From the NCBI GenBank assembly GCA_001515945.1, contig LOER01000036.1, forward strand, positions 122,692 through 186,691: a stretch of DNA of 64,000 nt, given 5' to 3'. This document shows, one piece after another, positions 43,888 through 52,647 of the stretch. Numbering within the stretch: the stretch's first letter is position 1; each line of letters starts with the position of its first letter. The translations under genes and the position numbers were made by a program. The notes under the pieces were generated by a model that was not told where the DNA came from, did no database searches, and was given only the letters and a program-made list of their open reading frames with translations. Origin of the DNA: Desulfitibacter sp. BRH_c19. GTDB lineage: Bacteria > Bacillota > DSM-16504 > Desulfitibacterales > Desulfitibacteraceae.

Positions 43888-46077
43888 ATGAGTAAAACAT
43901 TAGTATTATCTGAAAAGCCATCAGTAGCAAGAGATATAGCAAGAGTTCTGGGTTGTAATAATAAAGGCAATGGATACCTCGAAGGAAAATCACATATAGT
44001 TACCTGGGCATTAGGTCATTTAGTTACTTTGGCTGACCCTGAAGCGTATGATGATAAATACAAGGCATGGAGAATTGAAGACTTGCCAATGCTTCCAACC
44101 CAGCTAAAGCTTATTGTTATAAAGCAGACTAGTAAGCAGTATAATACTGTTAAAACGCAAATGAACCGCAAGGATGTTAGTGACATTGTTATTGCCACAG
44201 ATGCAGGACGTGAGGGGGAGCTTGTTGCTAGGTGGATAATAGAAAAAGCACATATAAGAAAGCCTATTAAGCGTCTTTGGATCTCTTCAGTCACAGATAG
44301 GGCGATTAGGGATGGTTTTAATAAACTAAAGAACGGCAAAGAGTATGAAAATCTTTATGCATCAGCTGCTGCTCGTGCCGAAGGTGACTGGATTGTCGGC
44401 ATTAATGCCACTAGAGCATTAACGTGTAAATATAATGCTCAACTTTCTTGCGGGAGAGTTCAGACTCCAACACTTGCTATCATCGCCAAAAGGGAAAAAG
44501 AGATTAGAAACTTTACACCCAAAACCTTTTATGGGATTACTGCTGTTACTGACAAGTTAAAACTCATCTGGCAGGATGGTAGATCCAAAGATACCAGAAC
44601 ATTCGATAAGGATAAAAGCGATACAACGCTAACATCTATTATGAAATATAAGGATGCCAAGGTTATAGAGGTTGATAAAACCCGTAAAAAAACATTACCA
44701 CCACAGTTATACAACTTGACTGACCTTCAAAGAGAGGCTAATAAACTTTTTGGTTACTCAGCAAAGGAAACCTTATCTATTATTCAAAAATTGTATGAAC
44801 AGCATAAGGTTTTAACTTACCCAAGAACGGACTCTAGACATATATCTAGAGATATTGTTGATACTTTAAAAGATAGAATTAAGGCATGTAATATTCATCC
44901 ATTCTCCAAATCAGCTATGAAAATATTAAACAAGCCAATAACTCCAAACAAAGCTTTTGTTGATGATACCAAGGTTACAGACCATCATGCTATTATCCCA
45001 ACTGAGCAGACCGTGCTCCTTAGTTCTTTGAGTAGTAAGGAATTAAAAATATATAGCTTAGCTGTGAAACGGTTTTTAGCTGTTTTATTTCCACCCTTTG
45101 AATATGAGCAAATAAATATCAAAGCTAAAATTGGAGAAGAGAATTTTATAGCCAAGGGTAAGGTCGTGATTGCCCAAGGTTGGAAAGAAGTTTATGATAA
45201 TAGTTTTGAGGAAGAGGAATCAAAGGATAACATCTCAGATCAAATACTTCCTGATCTAAATAAAGGTGATACGCTAAAGGTATTAAACATTTCCCAGACA
45301 AGAGGAGAAACCAAGCCGCCTGCTCCTTTTAATGAAGGAACTCTACTTTCGGCTATGGAAAACCCAACAAAGTATATGGATACTGGGGATAAAGGGCTAA
45401 TAAAAACCATGGGTGAAACAGGTGGGTTGGGAACTGTAGCTACAAGGGCAGACATTATGGAGAAGCTTTTTAATAGTTTCTTAGTTGAAAAAAGGGGCAA
45501 GGATATTTTTATAACTTCAAAGGGAAGGCAGCTCCTAGAATTAGTTCCAGAGGATTTAAAGTCACCAGTATTAACTGCAGAGTGGGAGCAGAAGTTAAGT
45601 ACTATAGCTAGAGGTTCGTTAAATAAAAATACTTTTCTTAATGAGATGAAGGATTATACAAAATTAATAGTTGGAGAGATCAAAAATAGCAAAGAGAAGT
45701 TTAAGCATGACAATGTTACAGGAAATAGATGCCCTGAATGTGGCAAGTATATGCTTGAGGTCAATAGCAAAAGAGGTAAAATGCTTGTTTGTGAAGATAG
45801 GGAATGTGGTCATAGAAAGGGTATTTCCAAAGTAACCAATGCACGGTGCCCAACTTGTCACAAAAAGTTAGAGTTACGCGGTGAAGGAGAAGGACAAATA
45901 TTTGTGTGTAAATGTGGACATCGGGAAAAGCTTTCATCCTTTGAAAAAAGGAAAACGGGAAATGCTAAAGTTTCAAAAAAGGATGTAATAAATTTCATGA
46001 GGCAACAGAATAAAGCAGATGACGCACCAATCAATACAGCCCTTGCAGATGCCCTTGCCAAGCTTAAGAATAAGTAA
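43888..46077 (+). CDS. topB: DNA topoisomerase III
   Basis: A 729-residue type IA topoisomerase. The TOPRIM domain holds LSEKPSVARDIARVLG (catalytic Glu and Lys, residues 7-22), and ATDAGREGELVARWI supplies acidic metal ligands. The cleavage Tyr is in LTYPRTDSRHIS (about residue 311). Zinc-ribbon-like C-terminal Cys follow (CPECGKYM, CEDRECGH, CPTCHKKL). GGAGAGG precedes the ATG. It relaxes supercoils and resolves recombination intermediates. It is a single gene. Confidence 0.96.
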   Translation: MSKTLVLSEKPSVARDIARVLGCNNKGNGYLEGKSHIVTWALGHLVTLADPEAYDDKYKAWRIEDLPMLPTQLKLIVIKQTSKQYNTVKTQMNRKDVSDIVIATDAGREGELVARWIIEKAHIRKPIKRLWISSVTDRAIRDGFNKLKNGKEYENLYASAAARAEGDWIVGINATRALTCKYNAQLSCGRVQTPTLAIIAKREKEIRNFTPKTFYGITAVTDKLKLIWQDGRSKDTRTFDKDKSDTTLTSIMKYKDAKVIEVDKTRKKTLPPQLYNLTDLQREANKLFGYSAKETLSIIQKLYEQHKVLTYPRTDSRHISRDIVDTLKDRIKACNIHPFSKSAMKILNKPITPNKAFVDDTKVTDHHAIIPTEQTVLLSSLSSKELKIYSLAVKRFLAVLFPPFEYEQINIKAKIGEENFIAKGKVVIAQGWKEVYDNSFEEEESKDNISDQILPDLNKGDTLKVLNISQTRGETKPPAPFNEGTLLSAMENPTKYMDTGDKGLIKTMGETGGLGTVATRADIMEKLFNSFLVEKRGKDIFITSKGRQLLELVPEDLKSPVLTAEWEQKLSTIARGSLNKNTFLNEMKDYTKLIVGEIKNSKEKFKHDNVTGNRCPECGKYMLEVNSKRGKMLVCEDRECGHRKGISKVTNARCPTCHKKLELRGEGEGQIFVCKCGHREKLSSFEKRKTGNAKVSKKDVINFMRQQNKADDAPINTALADALAKLKNK

Positions 46078-46094
46078 CTTTTTGAATATAGATA

Positions 46095-46165
46095 TAGAAT
46101 ACAGTAGTCAGTAGTCAGAATAAGAGCTAGGGGCTAAGCTCATTCTTCTTAATTCTGACTTAAAT
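46095..46165. repeat. Short degenerate repeat (CAGTAGTCAG type)
   Basis: CAGTAGTCAGTAGTCAGAATAAGAGCT occurs before the 4Fe-4S gene, starting at 46099 in overlapping copies. A related stretch (GCCAGGAGTCAGAATAAAAGCT, about 25057-25080) lies between pstB2 and phoU. This is a low-complexity dispersed repeat. Confidence 0.5.
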
Positions 46166-46186
46166 AGTATGAAATGGGGTAAAAGA

Positions 46187-47455
46187 ATGTCGCATCAATC
46201 ACTTAAGGCTAGCTATAAAAGCTTAGAGGAGAGGTTGAATAGGTTTCCTCAGGGTGCTCCTCCATCAGAAACACTATATAAAATATTAAAAATACTGTTT
46301 ACTGAAAAAGAAGCAAGCCTTGTAGCTCAGTTGCCAATTAAGCCATTTAGTGCAAAACTGGCGGCAAAGATTTGGGGAATGAGTGAAATGGAGGCCCATG
46401 AGATACTCAATGGGCTAGCAAGCAGAGCAATCTTATTAGATTCTGAAGTAAAGGGAACAACCATCTATACCCTACCCCCACCAATGGCTGGGTTTTTCGA
46501 ATTTGCCCTAATGAGATTAAGGGGAGATGTAGACCAAAAGCTCCTTAGTGAGCTTTATCATCAATACTTAAATGTGGAAGAGGACTTTGTAACGGAACTA
46601 TTTTTTGGTAGTGAGACCAAATTGGGCAGAGTATTTGTTCAAGAAGAAGTCCTTACAAATGACAATGCAATTCATGTTCTTGATTATGAAAAGGCAAGTC
46701 ATATTATTAGAACTTCAAATCATATTGGTGTTAGTATGTGCTACTGTCGACATAAGATGGAGCATTTAAATAAAGCATGTGATGCACCAATGGAGATATG
46801 TTTAACTTTTAACAATGCCGCCGCATCGTTAGCAAAATATGAGTATGCACGGCAAATAGATGTATCAGAAGCTCTTGAGCTTTTACATCAAGCATATGAA
46901 AACAACCTGGTACAATGTGGTGAAAATGTTCGAGAAGGGGTCAGCTTCATTTGCAATTGCTGTGGGTGTTGCTGTGAGGCTTTAATTGCGGCACGGAAAT
47001 TCGGAAGTCTTCAGCCTGTTCATACTACAAACTATCTACCTGCAATTACGAAGGATACTTGTAATGGATGTGGCAGATGTGTAAGTGCTTGTCCTATTGG
47101 AGCAATTTCATTTACAAATGAGTCAAAAGGCAATGCTAAAAAGGTTATAGTTGATGAAAACATATGTCTTGGCTGTGGAGTTTGCGTAAGGTCATGCATC
47201 AAGAAAAGTATCATTTTAGAATCTAGAAAAGAGCGTGTCATTACTCCTGTGAACTCAGTTCATCGGATAGTTTTAATGGCAATAGAAAAGGGAAAGCTTC
47301 AGGAGTTAATTTTTGATAATAAGGCCTTTAAAAGTCACAGAGCAATGGCAGCTGTTCTATCTGCCATTCTCAAAATGCCACCAATTAAACAAGTTATGGC
47401 AAGTAAGCAAATGAAGTCTGTCTATCTGGAGAAATTGGTAAAGAAGTTTACGTAG
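46187..47455 (+). CDS. 4Fe-4S dicluster protein with N-terminal winged-helix region
   Basis: A 422-residue protein from ATG 46187 (ATG 46169 is possible but has no ribosome site). The N-terminal 100 residues resemble a winged helix (AKIWGMSEMEAHEILNGL). The middle has unusual Cys clusters (MCYCRHKMEHLNKAC near 185, ICNCCGCCCEAL near 260). Two C-terminal [4Fe-4S] ferredoxin motifs follow (CNGCGRCVSACPIGAI, CLGCGVCVRSCIKKSI). Its partner is unknown; the family is often near redox genes. Stop TAG. Confidence 0.75.
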   Translation: MSHQSLKASYKSLEERLNRFPQGAPPSETLYKILKILFTEKEASLVAQLPIKPFSAKLAAKIWGMSEMEAHEILNGLASRAILLDSEVKGTTIYTLPPPMAGFFEFALMRLRGDVDQKLLSELYHQYLNVEEDFVTELFFGSETKLGRVFVQEEVLTNDNAIHVLDYEKASHIIRTSNHIGVSMCYCRHKMEHLNKACDAPMEICLTFNNAAASLAKYEYARQIDVSEALELLHQAYENNLVQCGENVREGVSFICNCCGCCCEALIAARKFGSLQPVHTTNYLPAITKDTCNGCGRCVSACPIGAISFTNESKGNAKKVIVDENICLGCGVCVRSCIKKSIILESRKERVITPVNSVHRIVLMAIEKGKLQELIFDNKAFKSHRAMAAVLSAILKMPPIKQVMASKQMKSVYLEKLVKKFT

Positions 47456-47493
47456 TTAAGGCTAACAACAAACCATAAGCGAGGGGATAGAAA

Positions 47494-47973
47494 TTGGCGA
47501 ATTTGAAGACAAATGCTATGAGAATTCTTGATAAAGCAGGAATTTCATATAATACATATAGCTATAATCATAGTGATGGATTGATTGATGGGATTACAGT
47601 TGCAAAAAAGATAGGGCGTCCTGTTGATCAGGTCTATAAAACCCTTGTTGCCCAGGGAACAAGCAGAGACTATTATGTTTTTATCATTCCCGTTTCCAAC
47701 GAGCTTGATTTAAAAGCAGCGGCTAGGGCAGTAGGTGAAAAAGCGGTAAATATGATTAAGATTGCAGATATTAATAAGGTTACTGGATACATTCGTGGAG
47801 GCTGCTCTCCTATAGGAATGAAGAAAGAATATAGAACGGTAATTGATAATTCTTGCCACATGTTAGAAACAATAATTATAAGTGCAGGGAAGGTAGGATA
47901 TCAAATTGAACTTACGCCTAACGATTTAATCAAGTTAATTAAGTGTAAGACTGAAAAATTAATGTCTTCATAA
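47494..47973 (+). CDS. ybaK: Cys-tRNA(Pro)/Cys-tRNA(Cys) deacylase YbaK
   Basis: A 159-residue protein with the YbaK/ProX fold: GITVAKKIGRPVDQVYKTLVAQG, the catalytic-Lys region VIPVSNELDLKAAARAVGEK and the GGCSPIGMKK loop (about residue 105). It hydrolyses cysteine wrongly attached to tRNA-Pro. TTG start at 47494 behind GAGGGG. Its TAA stop overlaps the start of a small downstream frame (TAATG). Confidence 0.93.
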   Translation: MANLKTNAMRILDKAGISYNTYSYNHSDGLIDGITVAKKIGRPVDQVYKTLVAQGTSRDYYVFIIPVSNELDLKAAARAVGEKAVNMIKIADINKVTGYIRGGCSPIGMKKEYRTVIDNSCHMLETIIISAGKVGYQIELTPNDLIKLIKCKTEKLMSS

Positions 47974-48092
47974 TGGCAGAAATCAGACAAAAAAGCAATG
48001 AGTATTGTAAATGTAGTAATCTATTTGTATATCGAATAAAAGATAATATAATTGAAATATCCCAATGCAGGGGACATTATGATAATAAATAA
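47973..48092 (+). CDS. Small Com-like zinc-ribbon ORF, translationally coupled to ybaK
   Basis: ATG 47973 overlaps the ybaK stop (TAATG) and gives a 39-residue peptide with CKCSNLFVYRIKDNIIEISQ then CRGH. The CXC...C pattern resembles short zinc-ribbon Com-like proteins. It is in none of the longer frames, so it would normally be missed. It may be translated by coupling, or it may be the start of the relic region that follows. Moderate confidence. Confidence 0.45.
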   Translation: MAEIRQKSNEYCKCSNLFVYRIKDNIIEISQCRGHYDNK

Positions 48093-48180
48093 TAAAGTGA
48101 ATTGTTATGAACAAGGCCTTCAAATAACTATAATTTGAGGGTTTTGTTGATTATAATATAAAAACAATTATTCAATAAAG

Positions 48181-48321
48181 CAAAGCCTATTACAGGAGAA
48201 GGTCTATGGTGAGTCAAAATTGATAAAACAGCTTGCCATCAAGGGGGTAATATCGACCAATGACATCATTATTATCCTCTCAAGGCACGGGGAGACGGTG
48301 GTGCTGATAGAGAAGAAATAG
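48181..48321 (+). pseudogene. Unassigned C-terminal coding remnant
   Basis: A frame ending at TAG 48319 reads as a coherent protein tail (KLIKQLAIKGVISTNDII, then SRHGETVVLIEKK). A similar tail (LRHGESVIRIEK, 52326-52364) lies after the ABC permease 4 kb away. No start codon with a ribosome site was found. The family is not recognised. Confidence 0.4.
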
Positions 48322-48426
48322 GCTAGGCACTCATATTTGAGCTTAGCTTCTACTGGCACTATTATAAGGTGATTGTTCCCCTATAGGTGAGTAACTGTAC
48401 TTAGTATAAAGATAGATTATAATTTC

Positions 48427-48565
48427 TTATAAATCCTCATTGCAAATATATACGCAACAACTATTATTGCTATACACCAAGCCAAAGCAGTCCATATCTC
48501 ATTTCCTACTGACTGGTTTGCTAATAAGTTACGAATAGCTTCTACGATTACGTCCTTTGTGACTC
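48427..48565 (-). pseudogene. ABC-2 permease C-terminal fragment
   Basis: The minus-strand frame ending at TAA 48427-48429 reads VIVEAIRNLLANQSVGNEIW, then ALAWCIAIIVVAYIFAMRIYKKL, the last transmembrane helix of DrrB-like ABC-2 permeases. Upstream, TGA and unrelated sequence break the frame, so only the last 45 residues remain. Confidence 0.7.
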
Positions 48566-48824
48566 AATCAAGCAGAAATGGGGGGATAGGAATCGAGTAT
48601 CCACCACGTTTACAATGTGATTTACTATTTTATATAAGACTAATGTGCTACTGTGGAGACAGTAGTATTAATGTCAAGGGTGTCAGTATTTAAAGGAATA
48701 TTTCTGACAATAAAGGTTAGTGTAAGAACATATGAAGTGGGAAGCTGTCTAGCTCTGACTCTTAAGGAATTGTTTAGACTGGCTGATAAACTGTTATCGA
48801 AAAAATGAATAGGGGGAAAGCACG

Positions 48825-49031
48825 ATGGAAAAGAAAGCAGATGTTCTAAAAAACATTGACGAGTACATTGCGCAGTTTCCGATTGAGGTCCAGGAAAAAT
48901 TACAAAGGATTAGGAAGGTAGTGCTGGAGGCGGCACCGGATGCCACGGAGAAAACAAGAATACAGGCCCTTGAGAATGGTGTATTTACAGTATTTTCAGG
49001 GGTTGTTATATTTTTAAGGTTAATCTCCTAA
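48825..49031 (+). pseudogene. Truncated DUF1801 (YdhG-like) gene
   Basis: ATG 48825 behind AGGGGG starts a good DUF1801 N-terminus (VLKNIDEYIAQFPIEVQEKL, RKVVLEAAPDATEK). After residue 45 the usual SYQMPAF-type core is replaced by unrelated sequence and the frame ends at 68 residues instead of about 115-150. The gene looks broken by a fusion or deletion. Confidence 0.75.
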
Positions 49032-49084
49032 GGATAACAATAAGTGACTATTGATATAAATTAGAAAATAATTGCGCAAAAGCA

Positions 49085-49141
49085 TTGACCTAACAGGTAA
49101 ATGCAATGTATAATTAAATTGACCTAACAGGTAAATACAAT
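49085..49141 (+). promoter_or_regulatory. Promoter and two operators of the TetR operon
   Basis: TTGACC (49085-49090), 18-base spacer, TATAAT (49109-49114). Two almost identical 23-base repeats start with TTGACCTAACAGGT (49085 and 49119), 34 bases apart, containing the palindrome ACCT-AAC-AGGT. One covers the -35, the other lies just after the -10, as expected for TetR autoregulation. Confidence 0.8.
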
Positions 49142-49160
49142 TCTAATGGAGTTGATTAAA

Positions 49161-49784
49161 ATGTTTTCAAAATTTTTAAGTCTAGAATCTGAAAGAAAGA
49201 ATGCTATTTTGAATGCTGCATTAAGAGAATTTGCAAACAGGGGATTTGACGATGCCTCAACAAATGTTATTGCCAAGGAATCAGGTATTTCAAAGCCGTT
49301 AATGTTTCACTACGTGAATAATAAAAAGGACTTTTTTCTATTCCTGTATGACTACTGCCTTGAAATTCTACAAACAGAGTATTTTGACAAGGTCAATCTC
49401 GATGAAAGAGATTTGTTTGAACGGTTACGTCAAACATCATTACTGAAAATCAAGGTTATTCAAAAATATCCCTGGATTTTTGATTTCGTCAAAATGGCCG
49501 TTCTTACTGAATCAGTAGCAGTAAAGGCTGAACTGCTGGAGAGGCGAAAAAAGGTAGAAAACAATAGTCTGGCAAAATTCTATAGTGACATTGATGTATC
49601 ACGATTCAGAGACAATTTGGATATTGAAAAGGCTAAGCAATTAATTTTTTGGGCTGTTGGAGGGTATGCAGAACAAGTATTAGACAGACTTAAAGGTTCA
49701 AAACTAGAAAACATTAATTTAAATGGAATTCAAAGTGAGTTTGACGAATATTTGAATGAATTACGAAAAGTATACTATAAATGA
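49161..49784 (+). CDS. TetR family repressor
   Basis: A 207-residue regulator. The DNA-binding HTH is near residues 20-55 (ILNAALREFANRGFDDASTNVIAKESGISKPLMFHYV in sequence order; recognition helix around ISKPLMFHY). The C-terminal two thirds are helical and variable as usual. ATG 49161 is favoured because GGAG lies 9 bases upstream. It controls the exporter genes that follow, and probably itself, through the repeats at 49085-49141. Confidence 0.9.
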   Translation: MFSKFLSLESERKNAILNAALREFANRGFDDASTNVIAKESGISKPLMFHYVNNKKDFFLFLYDYCLEILQTEYFDKVNLDERDLFERLRQTSLLKIKVIQKYPWIFDFVKMAVLTESVAVKAELLERRKKVENNSLAKFYSDIDVSRFRDNLDIEKAKQLIFWAVGGYAEQVLDRLKGSKLENINLNGIQSEFDEYLNELRKVYYK

Positions 49785-49800
49785 TTGGAGGGAAAGGTTG

Positions 49801-50700
49801 ATGAATGTAATTGAAACAATAAAACTTACTAAGTCCTATGGCAAGCAGGAGGCTTTACGCGGAGTCGATCTTACTGTAAAGCAAGGCGAGGCGTACGGCT
49901 TCATCGGACCAAATGGTTCAGGAAAATCCACAACTATTCGTATTCTTCTGGGGATGCTCCGTAAGAATGGCGGAGAAGCAAAGCTGCTGGGCGGCGATCC
50001 TTGGCAGGATGCGGTTAGTCTTCATCAGCGGCTCGTCTATGTGCCTGGAGATGTGACCTTATGGCCCAACTTGACGGGCGGAGAAGTGATTGATTTCTTA
50101 GGACGTTTGCAGGGGAAAATCGACCCATCTCGTCGTAAGGAGTTGCTGGACAGATTCCAGCTTGACCCCAGAAAAAAATGCCGTAGCTATTCCAAAGGGA
50201 ACCGTCAGAAAGTAGCACTAGTATCCGCTTTTCTCTCCGATGCGGAACTACTGATTTTAGATGAGCCTACCAGCGGCCTTGATCCTTTAATGGAGCAGGT
50301 TTTTCAGGAATTTATCTTCGAAGTAAAGAAACAGGGGAAAACCGTTTTTCTCTCCAGCCATATTCTTGCGGAGGTAGAAGCTCTTTGCGATCGGGTTGGA
50401 ATAATTCGACAGGGAAAAATTGTTGAATCCGGCACCCTTGAAGAACTGCGGCATCTAACACGCACAACCGTCACAGTGGGGCTTGCTAAGTCTACAAACC
50501 TGAGTCAACTGCAAGGGGTTCACGATGTATCACGAAAGGAAGAAAAATGGCGCTTTTCGGTGGACGCCAGTGCCATGGAGGCTGTAATGGGTGCGCTTGC
50601 GCCAATGGGTATTAAGTCTCTTATGGCGGAACCGCCCACTCTTGAAGAACTGTTCATTCGTCACTACGGGGATAAGCTTGGGGAAAAGGAGTTGAACTGA
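49801..50700 (+). CDS. ABC exporter ATP-binding protein (NarA-like)
   Basis: A 299-residue ATPase. Walker A GPNGSGKST (about residue 39), signature YSKGNRQKVALVSAF, Walker B LLILDEPTSGLD and H-loop SSHILAEVEAL are present. ATG 49801 lies behind GGAGGG. Its partner permease starts one base after its stop. The TetR + ATPase + large two-lobed permease layout resembles polyether antibiotic exporters such as NarAB, an identification made by layout and length, not by alignment. GC is higher than in the flanking genes. Confidence 0.88.
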   Translation: MNVIETIKLTKSYGKQEALRGVDLTVKQGEAYGFIGPNGSGKSTTIRILLGMLRKNGGEAKLLGGDPWQDAVSLHQRLVYVPGDVTLWPNLTGGEVIDFLGRLQGKIDPSRRKELLDRFQLDPRKKCRSYSKGNRQKVALVSAFLSDAELLILDEPTSGLDPLMEQVFQEFIFEVKKQGKTVFLSSHILAEVEALCDRVGIIRQGKIVESGTLEELRHLTRTTVTVGLAKSTNLSQLQGVHDVSRKEEKWRFSVDASAMEAVMGALAPMGIKSLMAEPPTLEELFIRHYGDKLGEKELN

Positions 50701-50701
50701 C

Positions 50702-52300
50702 ATGAAAGAAAACCATTTTGCCGGTATAGGCAAGCTGCTTAAGCTTTATCTGCGACGAGACAGAATTATTCTGCCTATATGGATATTGCTGCCCATGATC
50801 GCAATTGCGGGGCAGGTGTCCTTTGTGAAAGCGATGCCAGATTGGCAGGTGTTTATCACTGAACTGTCCGCAAGCCCCCTTACCTCTTCTTTGCTCGGAC
50901 CTGTTGTTCCGTTAAGCATGGAAGGTGCCATCCTGTGGCGGGGCCTGCTGCAGGCTTCCATAATAGTTATGATCGGAGCGGGGATTACTATGATCCGTCA
51001 TACCCGCACGGAAGAAACATCTGGAAGAAATGAATTGATACTTGGAAGACCGGTAGGAAGATACGCCAATCTATCGGCAGCTCTGATCCTTTCCTGTGGA
51101 GGAAGTCTGCTGGCGGGCTTATTGACTGCTGTGTTTCTGATGGGAATTGGCTTCGCAGGGAGCGGTTCCCTACTGGTCGGACTGACGCTTGCTACTTCCG
51201 GATGTGTCTTTGCCGGGATTGGCGGGTTATGTGCACAGATTTTTGCCCATAGCGGCAGCGCAAGAGGAGCCGTATTTGGCGTATATGGATTAACCATGGT
51301 AGCTATGGTACTAAATAATATGGGAGGTGGAAGCACCGGCTGGGCATGGCTTGCTCCCGAAGCATGGTTCCGTATCACCGTTCCCTTTGGAGAAAATCAT
51401 GCTTGGCCATTGTTGGTTTTTATCGTGCTCTTTGCTCTGCCAATGATGCTTTCCTATATGCTGCTTGTTCGCCGTGATATGGCTGCCGGACTTATCGCCC
51501 AAAAAGAAGGTTCGGCTGACGCATCCCCCCATTTTAACTCTCCCATGGCCTTGGCCTGGCGGCAGCATAAAGGCAGTATTTTGGTCTGGGCAATCGGTAT
51601 GGCTTGGCTCGGAGGAATTATGGGTATGGGCACGCCTAATATATCCGAAGCTATCAGTTCTACGTTCGCTCATATGAATACTTCTTGGGCATCTGCTATA
51701 GTAAAGTTAGGTAATCAGGAAGGTTTTATTGCCATTCTAATCTACATCCTGGGACTAATGGGCGGTTTATCTGTCTTTGCCATCACGACGGTACAACGTC
51801 TGCGGCAGGAAGAAAATGAGCATTATGCCGAGATGGTGTTGTCAAAACCGGTGAGTCGGTTCAGATGGATGGGGAGCTATTTGACGGTTGCTTTCGCAGG
51901 CAGTACGTTGATTCTTCTTGCCCTCGGCTTGGCTTCTGGATTGGGATGGAGCATTGCTTCGGGAGACTTCAGTCATTTTCCCCGTGTGTTAGGCATGAGC
52001 CTTTTAAAAATTCCTTCTGTCTGGACAATTATCGGCATTGGCGCCCTGCTGTATGGCTGGCTGCCGCGTATGGCCTCCGTTCTTAATTGGCTCATATTGG
52101 GCGCGTTTATCTTCATTGAGATGCTTTGGGAGGTCGGAATCGTCGGATGGTCTGCACTGCAATGGACACCCTTTGCCTATGCCCATTACAGTATCCCAAT
52201 AAATGAGCTTTCAATTGTGCCACTAATTGTGTTAACAGGTATTGCAGCGGCACTTACATGGTTAGGGTTCATTGGATTTAGGCGTCGAAGTATTGGATAA
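50702..52300 (+). CDS. ABC exporter permease, two-lobed (NarB/TnrB-like)
   Basis: A 532-residue membrane protein with about 12 helices in two related halves (GAGITMIRHTRTEETSGRNEL and RLRQEENEHYAEMVLSKPVSR are equivalent loops). This is the layout of tetronasin- and narasin-type polyether exporters. It begins one base after the ATPase gene. Base composition is clearly richer in G and C than its neighbours (33 of 60 bases at 51061-51120, against 21 of 60 at 35041-35100), suggesting recent transfer. Confidence 0.85.
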   Translation: MKENHFAGIGKLLKLYLRRDRIILPIWILLPMIAIAGQVSFVKAMPDWQVFITELSASPLTSSLLGPVVPLSMEGAILWRGLLQASIIVMIGAGITMIRHTRTEETSGRNELILGRPVGRYANLSAALILSCGGSLLAGLLTAVFLMGIGFAGSGSLLVGLTLATSGCVFAGIGGLCAQIFAHSGSARGAVFGVYGLTMVAMVLNNMGGGSTGWAWLAPEAWFRITVPFGENHAWPLLVFIVLFALPMMLSYMLLVRRDMAAGLIAQKEGSADASPHFNSPMALAWRQHKGSILVWAIGMAWLGGIMGMGTPNISEAISSTFAHMNTSWASAIVKLGNQEGFIAILIYILGLMGGLSVFAITTVQRLRQEENEHYAEMVLSKPVSRFRWMGSYLTVAFAGSTLILLALGLASGLGWSIASGDFSHFPRVLGMSLLKIPSVWTIIGIGALLYGWLPRMASVLNWLILGAFIFIEMLWEVGIVGWSALQWTPFAYAHYSIPINELSIVPLIVLTGIAAALTWLGFIGFRRRSIG

Positions 52301-52364
52301 AGCCTTTGACATCAATGCCATCAACTTGAGGCATGGTGAGAGTGTTATCAGGATAGAGAAGTAG
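52293..52364 (+). pseudogene. Unassigned C-terminal coding remnant
   Basis: A frame overlapping the permease end in another register reads VLDKAFDINAINLRHGESV, ending at TAG 52362. It resembles the tail at 48319 (RHGETVVLIEKK), which suggests a common source flanking the exporter island. The family is not recognised. Confidence 0.35.
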
Positions 52365-52369
52365 TGTTG

Positions 52370-52647
52370 ACAGTAGAGCAGGAGATTGAAGAAAGAGAAA
52401 GAGCTCAATTTGTGTATGAAGAATATGTAAAAGAGAAGAAGCGCCTTGTGGAAGTTATTAGTAGATGAACCTACAAACTATTTAGATATCAATGCCCTTG
52501 AGGTTATAGAAACAAATTATTATATTAAAAAATCGTCTTTCAGAAGCCATAGGAAGGCTATCTATGCCATCTAAAGAGGATGATATAGAAGCATTAGATA
52601 AGGAATATCATGAAATATTAGATGAAATAAAGAGACTTAAAAGGTGA
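52370..52647 (+). pseudogene. ABC-F gene relic
   Basis: Three pieces of a ribosome-protection ABC-F gene are fused with deletions and shifts: linker (RERAQFVYEEYVKEKKRL), Walker B (VDEPTNYLDINALEVIET) and the C-terminus (RLSEAIGRLSMPSKEDD, ending EIKRLKR). The Walker A and signature motifs are missing. It overlaps the end of the EamA gene on the other strand. Confidence 0.85.

Larger units (their letters stand above)
48093..48824. other. Relic-rich region without intact genes
   Basis: About 730 bases between the Com-like ORF and the DUF1801 fragment. It holds an unassigned coding remnant (48181-48321), a minus-strand ABC-2 permease C-terminus (48427-48565) and, near 48590, a short stretch resembling the end of the structured repeat (TATCCACCAC). 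The rest is AT-rich with no recognisable gene. Confidence 0.6.
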
